Assembly: GCF_900683735.1 (NCBI RefSeq)
Contig: NZ_LR215979.1
Coordinates: 1,798,001-1,862,000, forward strand
DNA: 64,000 nt
Direction: 5' to 3'
Source of the DNA: Fusobacterium ulcerans ATCC 49185
GTDB taxonomy: Bacteria > Fusobacteriota > Fusobacteriia > Fusobacteriales > Fusobacteriaceae
The notes beneath the pieces are model-generated. The model made no database searches and was not told the DNA's origin. It saw only the letters and a list, made by a program, of their open reading frames with translations. Position numbers and translations under genes: made by a program. This document shows, piece by piece, positions 1 through 9,470 of this stretch. Each line of letters opens with the position of its first letter. Position 1 is the stretch's first letter.

Positions 1-428
1 TCTTCATATGGTTTAGGCATTCCCAAAGAAGAAGCTGTATCAAATAATCCTCCTGCTCCTAATGCAGTATTTATTGAAAATCTTCCTATTGCCCTCATAG
101 CTTTTTTTATCTTAAATTGCAGTAGGGAATTTCCAGTTATTGTTATATTTTGTGTATTCCTAAAAAAATTCTTTATTCCTTTTTGTGCAAAAGTAGGTGT
201 TACAAGATTGTAAGCATCTACTACTGGTAAAAATACATACTTATCAAAAGTATAATTAAAATAATATATTCTTCTGTTTAAAGGCTCCCATGGGTCATAT
301 ACACCAAAATATTCTGCTATTTCACCATTATCATTTTTAGTTTTTGGTTTTTCATTTATATCAGCAAAAGAAAATGTAAAAACTGAAATCATCATAAGGA
401 GTATAATAAATTTTTTCTTAGTTCTCAT
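1..428 (-). CDS. mlaA: MlaA/VacJ-family outer-membrane lipid asymmetry protein, C-terminus cut by window edge
   Basis: The visible N-terminal 142 or so codons start at the ATG at 428 behind an AAAGGAGGG ribosome binding site. They encode a signal peptide (MRTKKKFIILLMM... ending SFAD) and then the hallmark YDPWEPLNRRIYYFNYTFDK of MlaA. MlaA sits in the outer membrane and removes mislocalised phospholipid from the outer leaflet. The signal peptide has no obvious lipobox Cys, unlike E. coli MlaA, so it may be a soluble or porin-bound form. The start overlaps the stop of the preceding hydrolase gene by 11 bases, so the two are probably co-translated. Family assignment is firm; the rest of the gene lies outside the window. 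Confidence 0.9.
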   Translation of the reverse strand, partial: MRTKKKFIILLMMISVFTFSFADINEKPKTKNDNGEIAEYFGVYDPWEPLNRRIYYFNYTFDKYVFLPVVDAYNLVTPTFAQKGIKNFFRNTQNITITGNSLLQFKIKKAMRAIGRFSINTALGAGGLFDTASSLGMPKPYE

Positions 429-1692
429 AGTCAAGTACTCCCTCCTTTAGAAACTTAAGCATTACATCTACATTAGTTTTGTAATACATATTTCCACAAT
501 GACCTCCATAAGGATATATTATTAATCTTTTATTGAAAGTATCCTCTAGGAATTCAAAATCCCTTTCTCCTAATATAATCTCATCTCTATTTGTCACTAC
601 TGCTATTTTATCAGTATTTTTTAAATAATCTTTTATTTGATGGAGTTTTGTGTGTTGTAAAAGCTCCTCAAGGCTTACCCCACCACCCATTTTTTCATTA
701 AAATAAGGATAGGCAAGTCTATACATATAGTCTTCAAATCCTGCAAAATCTATTTTTTCAAAATATGGAAACATATTTGTGAACTTTCCAACTGGTTTGT
801 CTACATAAACTTTTCTGTTATTTATTAAATCAGTTACATAATTAATATCAATAGCTGTTAGTCTAAACACAAGCCCTATCAGTTCTCCCATTTCTTCATC
901 AGACATCTGATCTTTTGCAAACATGCTATAGATAAGCTCTTCTGTTATCTCTGTATAACCATTTTTTAAAGAATCTGAAAGTTTATTAAATACCTTATTA
1001 ATAAGTTTCTCTAAATTCTCAACTTTTCCTTCTGTAGGTACATCCAAAGTTTTATCAAGTTTTACTGCTGATTCATAGATATCCACTGCAGGATTGATCA
1101 TAAATACTCTCTTAAAGTTAAATGCTTTTTCTGTTTCATCAATATAAGAAACTACTGCTGCTTCAGTAGCACCTAAACTATAACCTACAACATAGAAATC
1201 AGAAACATTTATTTTATCCTTTACAATTTTATATGTTTCTTTCATAACATTATAAATATCTTTTCCATCATCCATTATCATTCCAGGCATTCTGTTACTA
1301 GATGCATTGATAATAAAATTGGAATGCATTGGGGAGGTAATTGATATTACACTATACCCAGCATCATAAAATATTCTTTGAAAAAATACCATTCTTGCTG
1401 CATGATAATCTGATCCTGTTCCTGCTAAAAGAAATATCAATGGTGCTTTTCCTTTCTGTGGAACTAAAGAAAATTCAAACTTATCATTATACCATAAATT
1501 CTCTGGCACTTCTATACTACCAGGAAGTTTAGTTTTATATACTTTAGTTGGAACAGATTCACTCACTCCATTTATCATTAAAGTAGAACTTCCTAGTATA
1601 GTTGCCATATATGGATTTTGAAAAGGATACTCATATTTTCCATAAGAGATAGAAAATACAAGAATCATTAATACTCCTATTATCTTTTTCAT
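418..1692 (-). CDS. exported alpha/beta hydrolase (lipase/esterase-like)
   Basis: This 424-residue protein has an N-terminal signal peptide (about 1-18). It shows an alpha/beta-hydrolase fold: an oxyanion-hole strand LIFLLAGTGSDYHAA, a nucleophile elbow GYSLG with Ser near 172, a candidate acid in TNRDE (Asp near 370) and a candidate catalytic His in YGGHCGN (near 398). The triad therefore looks complete. It is translationally coupled to the mlaA gene. Co-expression with MlaA suggests a periplasmic or outer-membrane acyl hydrolase acting on lipids, but that is inference from context; the substrate is not readable from sequence. A GGAGGAG ribosome binding site precedes the ATG. Confidence 0.85.
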   Translation of the reverse strand: MKKIIGVLMILVFSISYGKYEYPFQNPYMATILGSSTLMINGVSESVPTKVYKTKLPGSIEVPENLWYNDKFEFSLVPQKGKAPLIFLLAGTGSDYHAARMVFFQRIFYDAGYSVISITSPMHSNFIINASSNRMPGMIMDDGKDIYNVMKETYKIVKDKINVSDFYVVGYSLGATEAAVVSYIDETEKAFNFKRVFMINPAVDIYESAVKLDKTLDVPTEGKVENLEKLINKVFNKLSDSLKNGYTEITEELIYSMFAKDQMSDEEMGELIGLVFRLTAIDINYVTDLINNRKVYVDKPVGKFTNMFPYFEKIDFAGFEDYMYRLAYPYFNEKMGGGVSLEELLQHTKLHQIKDYLKNTDKIAVVTNRDEIILGERDFEFLEDTFNKRLIIYPYGGHCGNMYYKTNVDVMLKFLKEGVLDYEN

Positions 1693-1770
1693 CTTTCTCC
1701 TCCAAACAACTTCATAATAGATATTCTACTTCAATTATCATTTTTTTTCAATACTAACTATTTTTGAATA

Positions 1771-2973
1771 CTAATAAATTTCATATCCAGCCTCTATTAT
1801 TTTAGCTCTTACTGCATCTCTATGTGTCATATCACTGCATTCTATTACCAATGTTACTTCCTGCATTGTTATTCCTAATTCAACATTATACATACTTTGT
1901 GTTATAAATAGAATATTGGCTCTGTTTTCTGTAATCAAACTTAATAATTTTTCTGTTTCTCCAAATCTGTCATGTACTTTTACTTTGAATTCATATCTTC
2001 TTCCTGCATTGATTAAAGCTCTGTTCAATACTCTTTCTATAAGATTTACATCTATATTTCCTCCAGACACTACTGCACATGTCTTTTTACCTTTACAGTC
2101 AACTTTTCCTGCCAAAATTGCTGCTAAAGGTGTTGCCCCTGCTCCTTCAGCCACTACTTTGCTTTTTTCCATTAAGAATAATATTGCTCTTGCTATTTCA
2201 TCTTCTGTTACTGTTACTACTTCATCTACATATTGTTTTACAAGTTCAAGAGTTTTGCATCCTACTTTTTTTACTGCTATTCCATCTGCTATTGTTGGTG
2301 TTGCGCATACTTCACAACATTCTCCCTTTGCCAAAGCTTCTGTCATTGATGCGGCATTTGCTGATTCTACTCCTATGATTCTTACTGATGGATTGATTGA
2401 TTTTATTGCTGTTGCTATTCCTGCAAGAATTCCTCCCCCTCCAATTGGTACTAGTACTGTATCTATATCAATTGCATCTTCTAATATTTCTAATCCTATA
2501 GTTCCTTGCCCTGAAATTACATAGTCATCATCAAATGGATGTAGGAATATTGCTCCTGTTTCTTTTTGAATTTCACATGCTTTCGCAAAAGCATCATCAT
2601 ATACAGTTCCACATAATACTACTTCCGCTCCATAGCCTTTTGTTGCTGCCACTTTTGCTATTGGTGCAGTTTCAGGCATTACTATTGTTGATTTTATTCC
2701 TTGTGCTGTTGCTCCCAAAGCTATTCCCTGTGCGTGATTTCCTGCTGATGATGCAATAACACCTTTTTTCTTTTCTTCTTCTGTAAGGTTAGCTATTCTG
2801 TTTAGAGCTCCTCTTACTTTAAATGATCCTGTCTTTTGAAGATTTTCTAGCTTGAACAATACTTTACCACCAAGTGCTTTTTCTAAAGTAGGACATTCTA
2901 TTAATGGTGTTCTTTTAATTGAATGCTCAATAGTTTGTTTTGCTTTCTTGATGGTTTCTAATGTTACTGCCAT
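1771..2973 (-). CDS. ilvA: threonine ammonia-lyase (catabolic, PLP-dependent, ACT domain)
   Basis: This 400-residue fold-type II PLP enzyme deaminates threonine to 2-oxobutyrate and ammonia. The PLP lysine sits in TGSFKVRGA (Lys 52), the phosphate-binding glycine loop is PIGGGGILAG, and a C-terminal ACT domain covers about 325-400. The single-ACT 400-residue form is the IlvA/TdcB-like catabolic type rather than the longer two-ACT biosynthetic IlvA. This fits an amino-acid-fermenting anaerobe. No branched-chain biosynthesis genes are nearby. A clear promoter lies at 3088-3116, giving a leader of about 110 nt. The symbol tdcB would be equally defensible. Confidence 0.92.
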   Translation of the reverse strand: MAVTLETIKKAKQTIEHSIKRTPLIECPTLEKALGGKVLFKLENLQKTGSFKVRGALNRIANLTEEEKKKGVIASSAGNHAQGIALGATAQGIKSTIVMPETAPIAKVAATKGYGAEVVLCGTVYDDAFAKACEIQKETGAIFLHPFDDDYVISGQGTIGLEILEDAIDIDTVLVPIGGGGILAGIATAIKSINPSVRIIGVESANAASMTEALAKGECCEVCATPTIADGIAVKKVGCKTLELVKQYVDEVVTVTEDEIARAILFLMEKSKVVAEGAGATPLAAILAGKVDCKGKKTCAVVSGGNIDVNLIERVLNRALINAGRRYEFKVKVHDRFGETEKLLSLITENRANILFITQSMYNVELGITMQEVTLVIECSDMTHRDAVRAKIIEAGYEIY

Positions 2974-3087
2974 GATTATTCCCCCTTATATTATGAGTTT
3001 AATTTTGATAATTTCTTTTAATTTTTTTTTGCAATAAAATTTTATTTTTACTTTTAAATTGATAATCAATCAACTCTTTATGTCTAT

Positions 3088-3116
3088 ATTATAGAACTTT
3101 TCTTTCGAATTTTCAA
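3088..3116 (-). promoter_or_regulatory. sigma-70-type promoter of the threonine ammonia-lyase gene
   Basis: On the minus strand TTGAAA and TATAAT are separated by exactly 17 bp. Transcription would start near 3081. The leader contains a small palindrome TTGATAATCAA (about 3059-3069), a possible operator, with no known binding protein. Confidence 0.6.
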
Positions 3117-3159
3117 CATTTTTAATGTGAAAATATCATATTTTTTTACTGTATATGAA

Positions 3160-3201
3160 AATAAAAAAGTGAAGATACTGATAAACAGCTTCTCCACTTT
3201 T
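3160..3201 (-). terminator. Rho-independent terminator of the HU gene
   Basis: A stem of about 16 bp with a few mismatches (3165-3180 with 3186-3201, 5-nt loop) is followed on the minus strand by TTTTTTATTTT. It lies just downstream of the HU stop codon. Confidence 0.75.
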
Positions 3202-3222
3202 ACATTTAAATTAATTTAGGAA

Positions 3223-3501
3223 TTATTGATTTACTTTTTCAGATAACCCTTTTCCAGCCTTGAATTTTACTACTTTTTTAGCTTCAACTTCCATTTCTTT
3301 ACCAGTTTGTGGATTTCTGCAAGTTCTAGCAGCTCTTTCGTTAACTTCAAATTTTCCGAATCCTAGGAAAGTAACATCTTCTCCATTTACTAAACCTTCT
3401 TCAATAACTGCTAAAAAAGCTGCAGCTTTTTTCTCAGCATCAATTTTAGTTGCGAATTCCCCTTTTTCAAAATATAAATCAATAAACTCTTTTTTAGTCA
3501 T
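3223..3501 (-). CDS. hup: HU-family DNA-binding protein
   Basis: This 92-residue protein has the standard HU/IHF length and fold. An N-terminal helical dimerisation part is followed by the signature GFGKFEVNERAARTCRNPQTG at the base of the DNA-binding beta arm. HU dimers bend and compact the nucleoid. The gene is monocistronic, with its own promoter at 3534-3562, a strong AAGGAGG ribosome binding site and a terminator at 3160-3201. Whether it is the only HU copy in the genome cannot be judged here. The Cys in the arm (RTCRNP) is a minor departure from the usual RKGRNP-type arm. Confidence 0.95.
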   Translation of the reverse strand: MTKKEFIDLYFEKGEFATKIDAEKKAAAFLAVIEEGLVNGEDVTFLGFGKFEVNERAARTCRNPQTGKEMEVEAKKVVKFKAGKGLSEKVNQ

Positions 3502-3533
3502 TATAATTCCTCCTTAATTTTTTAGCTATATTC

Positions 3534-3562
3534 TTTATACCATAACTTTTAAAAATTTACAA
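3534..3562 (-). promoter_or_regulatory. promoter of the HU gene (extended -10)
   Basis: Minus-strand TTGTAA, 17 bp, TATAAA, with a TGG immediately before the -10 (extended -10 TGn). It lies between the stop of the DMT transporter gene and the HU start. Confidence 0.6.
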
Positions 3563-3578
3563 ATCATTTTATATTTTT

Positions 3579-4496
3579 TTACTCATTTACTCTATTTTTA
3601 GTTATTTTATAGATGGAATAGAGCATTAATACTGCACTTAATATTTGAATCATTGACAGAACATTTCTGTTAAATATATAGTCAAATAATATGCTTGATA
3701 CAGGAAAACATAGCTCACACATTGTTGCTACATTGGCCTTGATATATCTAAGACCTCTATAATACAAAAGTATTGCTCCACTTCCGCTTGTAAGTCCTAT
3801 TACAATAAATATAATCCATTGAGTAGGAGTAGTATGACTTATATAACCAAGACTCCCATTAAAAGAAGCTATAAAGAACATTATAAAAGTTGTTAATCCA
3901 TATCTGAGATATAGAGCTGTTCTAAAAGATGCATTTTTTAAAATTCTTTTTCCAAATACAGTAGCACTACCAAAAGAAAACGCTGCTAATAAAGCATATA
4001 AACATGCTAACAGCATATTTCCATTATATACCATCTGAGGCATATTAAATTGGAATGTAAGAAGATATCCTCCTATAAGAGCCATCACTGCCCAGAATAA
4101 GAATCCTTTTCCCTCTCTTTCTTTCAATATCATCCTTGCTAATATAATAGCAAAAACAGGCTGTAATTTTTGTAAAAGTGTAACTACAGTAAGGTGATGA
4201 AAATTTACTAGAAATAGAGCTTTTACTATTGAAAGAGTTCCTAAACTTCCTCCAAATAAGGCTACTAGAAAGAAAAACATTAAATCTCTTTTATCTAATT
4301 TTTTTACATTTTTTATTTCATCTTTTCCAAATATCAAAGTCATTCCTATGAAAGGAAGAAGGTGCAGCATAAAAACCACATAAGGTACACTCAATTTGAA
4401 TAGCCTTGGTGTCAGCACTATAGAATCAAATCCCCAGAGTGTAGCTGCAAGACACACAAGTATTGCTCCCATGGTTTCTTTTTTCTCAATTAACAT
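3579..4496 (-). CDS. EamA/DMT-family transporter
   Basis: This 305-residue, very hydrophobic protein shows about ten predicted membrane segments arranged as two EamA repeats. The first begins GAILVCLAATLWGFDSI and the second begins around residue 155 (LLACLYALLAAFSFGSATV). DMT proteins export or import metabolites, often amino acids or nucleobases; the substrate here cannot be told. It starts 8 bases after the polC stop, with its GGAGG inside the end of polC, so it is the last gene of the long hpt-to-polC operon. There is no obvious functional link with replication, so this is probably positional only. Confidence 0.88.
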   Translation of the reverse strand: MLIEKKETMGAILVCLAATLWGFDSIVLTPRLFKLSVPYVVFMLHLLPFIGMTLIFGKDEIKNVKKLDKRDLMFFFLVALFGGSLGTLSIVKALFLVNFHHLTVVTLLQKLQPVFAIILARMILKEREGKGFLFWAVMALIGGYLLTFQFNMPQMVYNGNMLLACLYALLAAFSFGSATVFGKRILKNASFRTALYLRYGLTTFIMFFIASFNGSLGYISHTTPTQWIIFIVIGLTSGSGAILLYYRGLRYIKANVATMCELCFPVSSILFDYIFNRNVLSMIQILSAVLMLYSIYKITKNRVNE

Positions 4497-4504
4497 TTTT
4501 CCTC

Positions 4505-7500
4505 CTAAAACAAGGATATCTGATTTGTCTCACTCAATGAATCTACTGCATTTATAGATTTAAGTTTTTCAATTATTGTCTGTGATATCTTTGTTCTTCT
4601 TTTAAGATCTTCATAAGATAAAAATTTACTTATTTCTCTTTCTTTTATCAGATTTTCTATTACTGCTCCACCTAATCCATTCAGAGCTATAAGAGGAATT
4701 CTTATCTTTCCATCTTCTATTGTAAATTTAAATCCATCAGATGTATATACATCTATTGGAAGAAATTCATATCCTCTGGCATACATTTCTACTATAATTT
4801 CACATATTGCCATTTCGGCTTTTTTCTTTACATCAAGTTTTGGTTCTTTGCTTAATGTTGCCAGATGTTCTTTTGCTGTTTTAGGGTCACTCATTATCTC
4901 ATAGTCAAAGTCTTCAGCTTTTCTTGATAAATATGCTGCATAGAAAGCTAAAGGATAGTGTACTTTGAAATAGGCTATTCTCATAGCCATCATAACATAA
5001 GCAACTGCATGTCCCTTAGGGAACATATATTTTATTCTTCTGCATGATTCTATATACCATTCAGCAACATCATGCTCTTTCATTTCATTTGAGAATTTTT
5101 CCCATCCTTCTGGATCTTTTGAAGGTTTTCCTTTTCTTACAAACTCCATTATTTTAAATGCCGTTCCTTTTTCAAGTCCTTGGTCAATAAGATAGTTCAT
5201 TATATCATCCCGTACTGTTATTACTTGAGAAAGTGTTGCTTTTTTCTGTCTTATAAACTCCTGAGCATTATTCAACCAGACATCAGTACCATGCGACAAC
5301 CCTGATATCCTTACAAGCTCAGCAAAAGTTTTTGGCATAGTATCTATCAGCATTTGTCTAACAAATGGTGTTCCAAACTCTGGCACTCCAAAAGTTCCAA
5401 CTACTGAATTTATATCCTCAGGAGTAATTCCTAAAGATTCAGTTCCTGAAAATATTTTTAATGTTTCTGGATCAGCAATAGGAATAGTGTAAATATCTAC
5501 CCCTGTATACTCCTGAAGCATTTTTATGGTAGTAGGATCGTCATGTCCTAGTATATCCAGTTTTACTAACTGTTCGTCCATTACATGATAGTCAAAGTGT
5601 GTAGTGATAGAATCATTTTTTTCATCATTTGCTGGTTTTTGTACAGGACAAAATTCATATATGGAATGATCTCTTGGGACTACAACCATTCCTCCAGGAT
5701 GCTGTCCAGTAGTTTTTTTAGCTCCTTCACATTTTTTGGCAAGCCTGATTATTTCTGCTCTGTTTCCTTTTATTTCATGCTCTTCAAAATATTTTCTTAC
5801 ATAACCTTCAGCATTTTTTTCTGCCAGTGTAGATATAGTTCCAGCTTTAAATACATTTTCTTTTCCGAAAAGCTGTTCACAATATCTATGAATTTCAGAC
5901 TGATATTCCCCTGAGAAGTTAAGGTCAATATCTGGTACCTTTTCTCCATTAAATCCCATAAATACTTCAAATGGAATTGAATATCCATCTCTTTTATATA
6001 ATTGCCCACACTTAGGACATATCTTTTCTGGAAGGTCAATTCCTACTCCTTCTCTTTCTATAAATTCAGAATTTTTACATTCTGGATTTGTACATATATA
6101 ATGTGGATAAAGAGCGTTAACTTCTGTAATATCCATCATATAAGCAACTAGAGAAGAACCCACTGATCCTCTGGACCCAACTAGATATCCATTATCCAGT
6201 GATTTTTTAACAAGTTTTTGAGCTGAAAGATAAAGTACTGAAAAGCCATTACCTATAATAGCTCCAAGTTCTCTTTCTAATCTTGCTTTAACTATTTCTG
6301 GAAGAGGATTTCCATATATTCTATATGCTTTTTCATATGTCATCTCTTTTACTATATTTTCAGCATTATCTATTTTAGGAGGATAGAACCCATCTGGAAC
6401 TGGCTTTATAACTTCTGTCATATCAGCTATAGCATTTGTTCCTGATACTACTATTTCCTTTGCAATATCTTTTCCCATATAATCAAATTCATCTATAAGT
6501 TCTTCTGTAGTTCTAAAATAGAATTTGTTGTCTGTTTTATATTGATTAGCTCTATAGACACTTCCGCTTCCATAGAGAAGAATACTTCTTATTTTACTGT
6601 CAGTTTCATTTATATAGTGTACATTAGAACTTGCTGTTACTAATTTTCCTCTTTCTTTAGCTAAATTATAAAAATATTTGTTCATATCTTCAATCATTGT
6701 AAAAGATGAAATAGTTCCAGTTCCATCATCTTCATATAATTCTGAATATGCTCCTCTTGGAAGAAGTTCTATATAATCATAAAAATCTATATTTTTTTCT
6801 ATTTTTTCATAATCATATCTCATATAATAGTTAGATAATTCTCCATCATTCATAAAATGTGAAGAAAGAGAACTTCCTATTATCAAACCTTCCCTATATT
6901 TTTCTATATGTGATTTTAAAACTCTTGGTTTCTTATTTCCATAGTAGTCAACATGAGCCTCTGATACCAGTCTATACATATTATGAAGCCCTTGAAGGTT
7001 TTTTACCAGTACTATTATATTAGCTGTATCTTGTTTTTTTACATTTATTGGAAGAGCTCCTGTTATTTCATTAAGATTAGTTATCCCCTTCTCCATATAT
7101 TTTTCAATAAATATAATAAACATATTAGCAGTTGCCTGAGAGTCATCAACAGCTCTATGGTGATTATCCAGTGATAATCCCAATACCTTATTCAGATTTT
7201 TCAATCCATATGCTTTAAGTTCAGGATACAAATCTCTAGCCATCTGCAATGTATCTATTACTGCTGGCTTATAATCATACCCCATAAACTTTTTGACATC
7301 TCTTCTTATAAATCCCATATCAAAGGGAGCATTATGTGCTACCATTGTAGAATTTCCAACAAATTCCATAAACTTAGGAAGTACTTCTTCTATTGTTGGC
7401 ATATTATCCACCATATCCTGAGATATATTTGTAAGTTCCTGTATCTTTTTAGGAATAGGTTTTCTAGGATTTACTAATTGAGAATATCTTTCTACTATTC

Positions 7501-8845
7501 TTGTTCCCTGAAGCTTTACAGCTCCTATTTCTATTATCTCATGCTCATGTGAATTAAGTCCCATAGTTTCCAAGTCAAAAACTACAAAGCTTTCTTCTTC
7601 TATCAATATATCTTTACTGCTTCTTACCATTTCAGCATTATCATTTACCATATACATTTCACATCCAAGGATAGCTTTGAAATCTTTTCCTTTAGCAGCC
7701 TTATATGCAAATGGAAAGGAATGCACTACAGCATAGTCTGTTATAGCCATGGCCTTATGTCCATATGCTATTGCCTGTTTTATGAGGTCTGAGATATCTT
7801 CTACTCCCACCATCTCACTCATTTTGCTGTGTGTATGAAGTTCTACCATTTTTTCTGAAGCATTGTCTGTTTTTTGAGTTTTTACTTTTTCTAATTTATT
7901 GATAGAATTTATCATTATTATCTCTTCATTATCAGAAAATTTATCAATTTGTTTTTTTCCACTGATTTTAACAAAATCTCCAATAGCTACTTCAAGTTTT
8001 TTATTTTTATCCAGAAATACTTTTGTTGTTAAAGAGCTTCTTTCATCAGTTATTCTTATTGTCATTATAACTTTATCATTTTTGACATCTCTGCTCTCAA
8101 GAGAGAATATTTCTCCTTCAACTATACAGAGTTCATCTTCATAAAGTTCTCCAAATTCTTCAATAGAAATAGAGTTTCCTTTAATTTCTTTTGTTTTGTT
8201 GCTTGTATATCCCTGTTTTGAGAATCCTTGTTTAACAAAAACCTCATTTGATTTCTGAGGCTTTGATGCTGCTGCTTTAGAATTATCTGAATCTATTTTA
8301 GCTGATAAAGTTATTATATCTTTTTGTTTTTGCTTCTCTACTTCTGTTAATTCTTTAGAAAAATCTCCTAGTATAAATTTAACCTTAAAATTATATATTC
8401 CATAATTTTCCAATATCTCTTCAAGCCTATCATCTATTCCAGAACTCATAAGAATTTCAATTGCTGTTTTTTCATTAAGTTCAATATCTACAGCAGCCTC
8501 TTCTATTTTTATTCTATAAAAATAAAGAAAAGATTTAGAAATAGCATTTCTTGCTTTAAGTCTAGTTATGGCTCTTTCCACTATAACTATCAGCTCTTCC
8601 TTCATCATTTCTTTCTCTGTATATTCTACTCTAAAATCTACTTCTAACTCTTTTCCAAAATTCTTTTTTATATTTTCATAGATTATATCAAGTTCACAGA
8701 GGTCTTTTACGCATGGAACGGAACACATAAACTTCATTTTCTTATTTCTTTCACTGAAAATTATCTCTTTAATATCTACAGAGTTTATTCCCATCTGTCT
8801 GAAAATGCTGTCCTGAGGTTTTATTCTGATCTCATTTCTATTCAT
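4505..8845 (-). CDS. polC: DNA polymerase III alpha subunit, Gram-positive PolC type
   Basis: This 1446-residue replicative polymerase has its own proofreading exonuclease. In order: an N-terminal domain (about 1-230), an OB fold (about 235-320), and a PHP domain starting ELHTHSKMSEM near 334. The PHP domain is interrupted by a DEDD exonuclease (FVVFDLETMGL near 420, HNAPFDMGF, HRAVDDSQA). Then come a four-Cys zinc site (CTNPEC...CPKCG) and the palm motif PDIDLNFSGEYQ near 970. Length and order match Firmicutes PolC. Its presence in an organism with outer-membrane proteins is typical of Fusobacteria. It follows the SPOUT methyltransferase gene by about 20 bases. Confidence 0.97.
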   Translation of the reverse strand: MNRNEIRIKPQDSIFRQMGINSVDIKEIIFSERNKKMKFMCSVPCVKDLCELDIIYENIKKNFGKELEVDFRVEYTEKEMMKEELIVIVERAITRLKARNAISKSFLYFYRIKIEEAAVDIELNEKTAIEILMSSGIDDRLEEILENYGIYNFKVKFILGDFSKELTEVEKQKQKDIITLSAKIDSDNSKAAASKPQKSNEVFVKQGFSKQGYTSNKTKEIKGNSISIEEFGELYEDELCIVEGEIFSLESRDVKNDKVIMTIRITDERSSLTTKVFLDKNKKLEVAIGDFVKISGKKQIDKFSDNEEIIMINSINKLEKVKTQKTDNASEKMVELHTHSKMSEMVGVEDISDLIKQAIAYGHKAMAITDYAVVHSFPFAYKAAKGKDFKAILGCEMYMVNDNAEMVRSSKDILIEEESFVVFDLETMGLNSHEHEIIEIGAVKLQGTRIVERYSQLVNPRKPIPKKIQELTNISQDMVDNMPTIEEVLPKFMEFVGNSTMVAHNAPFDMGFIRRDVKKFMGYDYKPAVIDTLQMARDLYPELKAYGLKNLNKVLGLSLDNHHRAVDDSQATANMFIIFIEKYMEKGITNLNEITGALPINVKKQDTANIIVLVKNLQGLHNMYRLVSEAHVDYYGNKKPRVLKSHIEKYREGLIIGSSLSSHFMNDGELSNYYMRYDYEKIEKNIDFYDYIELLPRGAYSELYEDDGTGTISSFTMIEDMNKYFYNLAKERGKLVTASSNVHYINETDSKIRSILLYGSGSVYRANQYKTDNKFYFRTTEELIDEFDYMGKDIAKEIVVSGTNAIADMTEVIKPVPDGFYPPKIDNAENIVKEMTYEKAYRIYGNPLPEIVKARLERELGAIIGNGFSVLYLSAQKLVKKSLDNGYLVGSRGSVGSSLVAYMMDITEVNALYPHYICTNPECKNSEFIEREGVGIDLPEKICPKCGQLYKRDGYSIPFEVFMGFNGEKVPDIDLNFSGEYQSEIHRYCEQLFGKENVFKAGTISTLAEKNAEGYVRKYFEEHEIKGNRAEIIRLAKKCEGAKKTTGQHPGGMVVVPRDHSIYEFCPVQKPANDEKNDSITTHFDYHVMDEQLVKLDILGHDDPTTIKMLQEYTGVDIYTIPIADPETLKIFSGTESLGITPEDINSVVGTFGVPEFGTPFVRQMLIDTMPKTFAELVRISGLSHGTDVWLNNAQEFIRQKKATLSQVITVRDDIMNYLIDQGLEKGTAFKIMEFVRKGKPSKDPEGWEKFSNEMKEHDVAEWYIESCRRIKYMFPKGHAVAYVMMAMRIAYFKVHYPLAFYAAYLSRKAEDFDYEIMSDPKTAKEHLATLSKEPKLDVKKKAEMAICEIIVEMYARGYEFLPIDVYTSDGFKFTIEDGKIRIPLIALNGLGGAVIENLIKEREISKFLSYEDLKRRTKISQTIIEKLKSINAVDSLSETNQISLF

Positions 8846-8866
8846 CTTACCTCCAGAATTTATCTA

Positions 8867-9430
8867 TTAATTTTCTCCTAATAATCTATCTAAAATAATA
8901 GCCACTGCTGCTCTTACAGAAAGATGATTATATTTAGTATTTCCTCTTATAGGTTCAAGAATATAATCTGACATATCCATTATTTCATCTGTAAGACCCC
9001 ATCCTGTTCCAAATAATAGAAGATATGGTCTGTCATCTTCAAATATTTTTTCTGAAAGTGCTTTATACCCTATTGTATTAGAAAATATTCTGGCAGATGT
9101 AGTTATTATAACTGGTTTCTGTCCTTCTTTTTCTTCAATTTCTTTGATAGTTTTCTCTATACTGTCCATTACTCTTGTTATAGCAAAAGCATTTTCTCTA
9201 TCTTTATTATATTGTCCTCCAGTACCTTCCTGCCAGTATCCAATTATTCTTTCTGTAAGCATTTTTTGAGCATCCACTGGAACTATCAGACGATAACCTT
9301 TTATATCATAAGTTCTACAGCTTCTTGATATATCATGAATATCAAAATTTGTAACTGAAGTACATACCACATCATTATTTTTATTATATACAGGATAATG
9401 AACTAACCCTAGATAAATTTTTTCTCTCAT
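8867..9430 (-). CDS. stand-alone SPOUT-like RNA methyltransferase (TrmD-associated)
   Basis: The 187-residue protein begins MREKIYLGLVHYPVYNKNN and resembles the SAM-dependent RNA methyltransferase family (PF09936-like). In several bacteria that family is encoded next to, or fused with, TrmD. The glycine-containing LLFGTGWGLTDEIM stretch would be part of the SAM-binding trefoil knot. It lies two genes downstream of trmD in the same operon, which supports a tRNA or rRNA modification role. The target nucleotide is not known from sequence. About 20 bases separate it from polC. Family call is from memory of motifs and context; confidence is moderate to high. Confidence 0.8.
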   Translation of the reverse strand: MREKIYLGLVHYPVYNKNNDVVCTSVTNFDIHDISRSCRTYDIKGYRLIVPVDAQKMLTERIIGYWQEGTGGQYNKDRENAFAITRVMDSIEKTIKEIEEKEGQKPVIITTSARIFSNTIGYKALSEKIFEDDRPYLLLFGTGWGLTDEIMDMSDYILEPIRGNTKYNHLSVRAAVAIILDRLLGEN

Positions 9431-9470
9431 TTATTACTCAATCCTCTTTTCTTGATTTTCTTATTAAAAT

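Noticed and set aside
2079-2759. Plus-strand open frames rich in Leu and Ser inside the threonine dehydratase gene
   Set aside because: They are antisense shadows of a well-conserved gene, have low-complexity composition and no ribosome binding sites.
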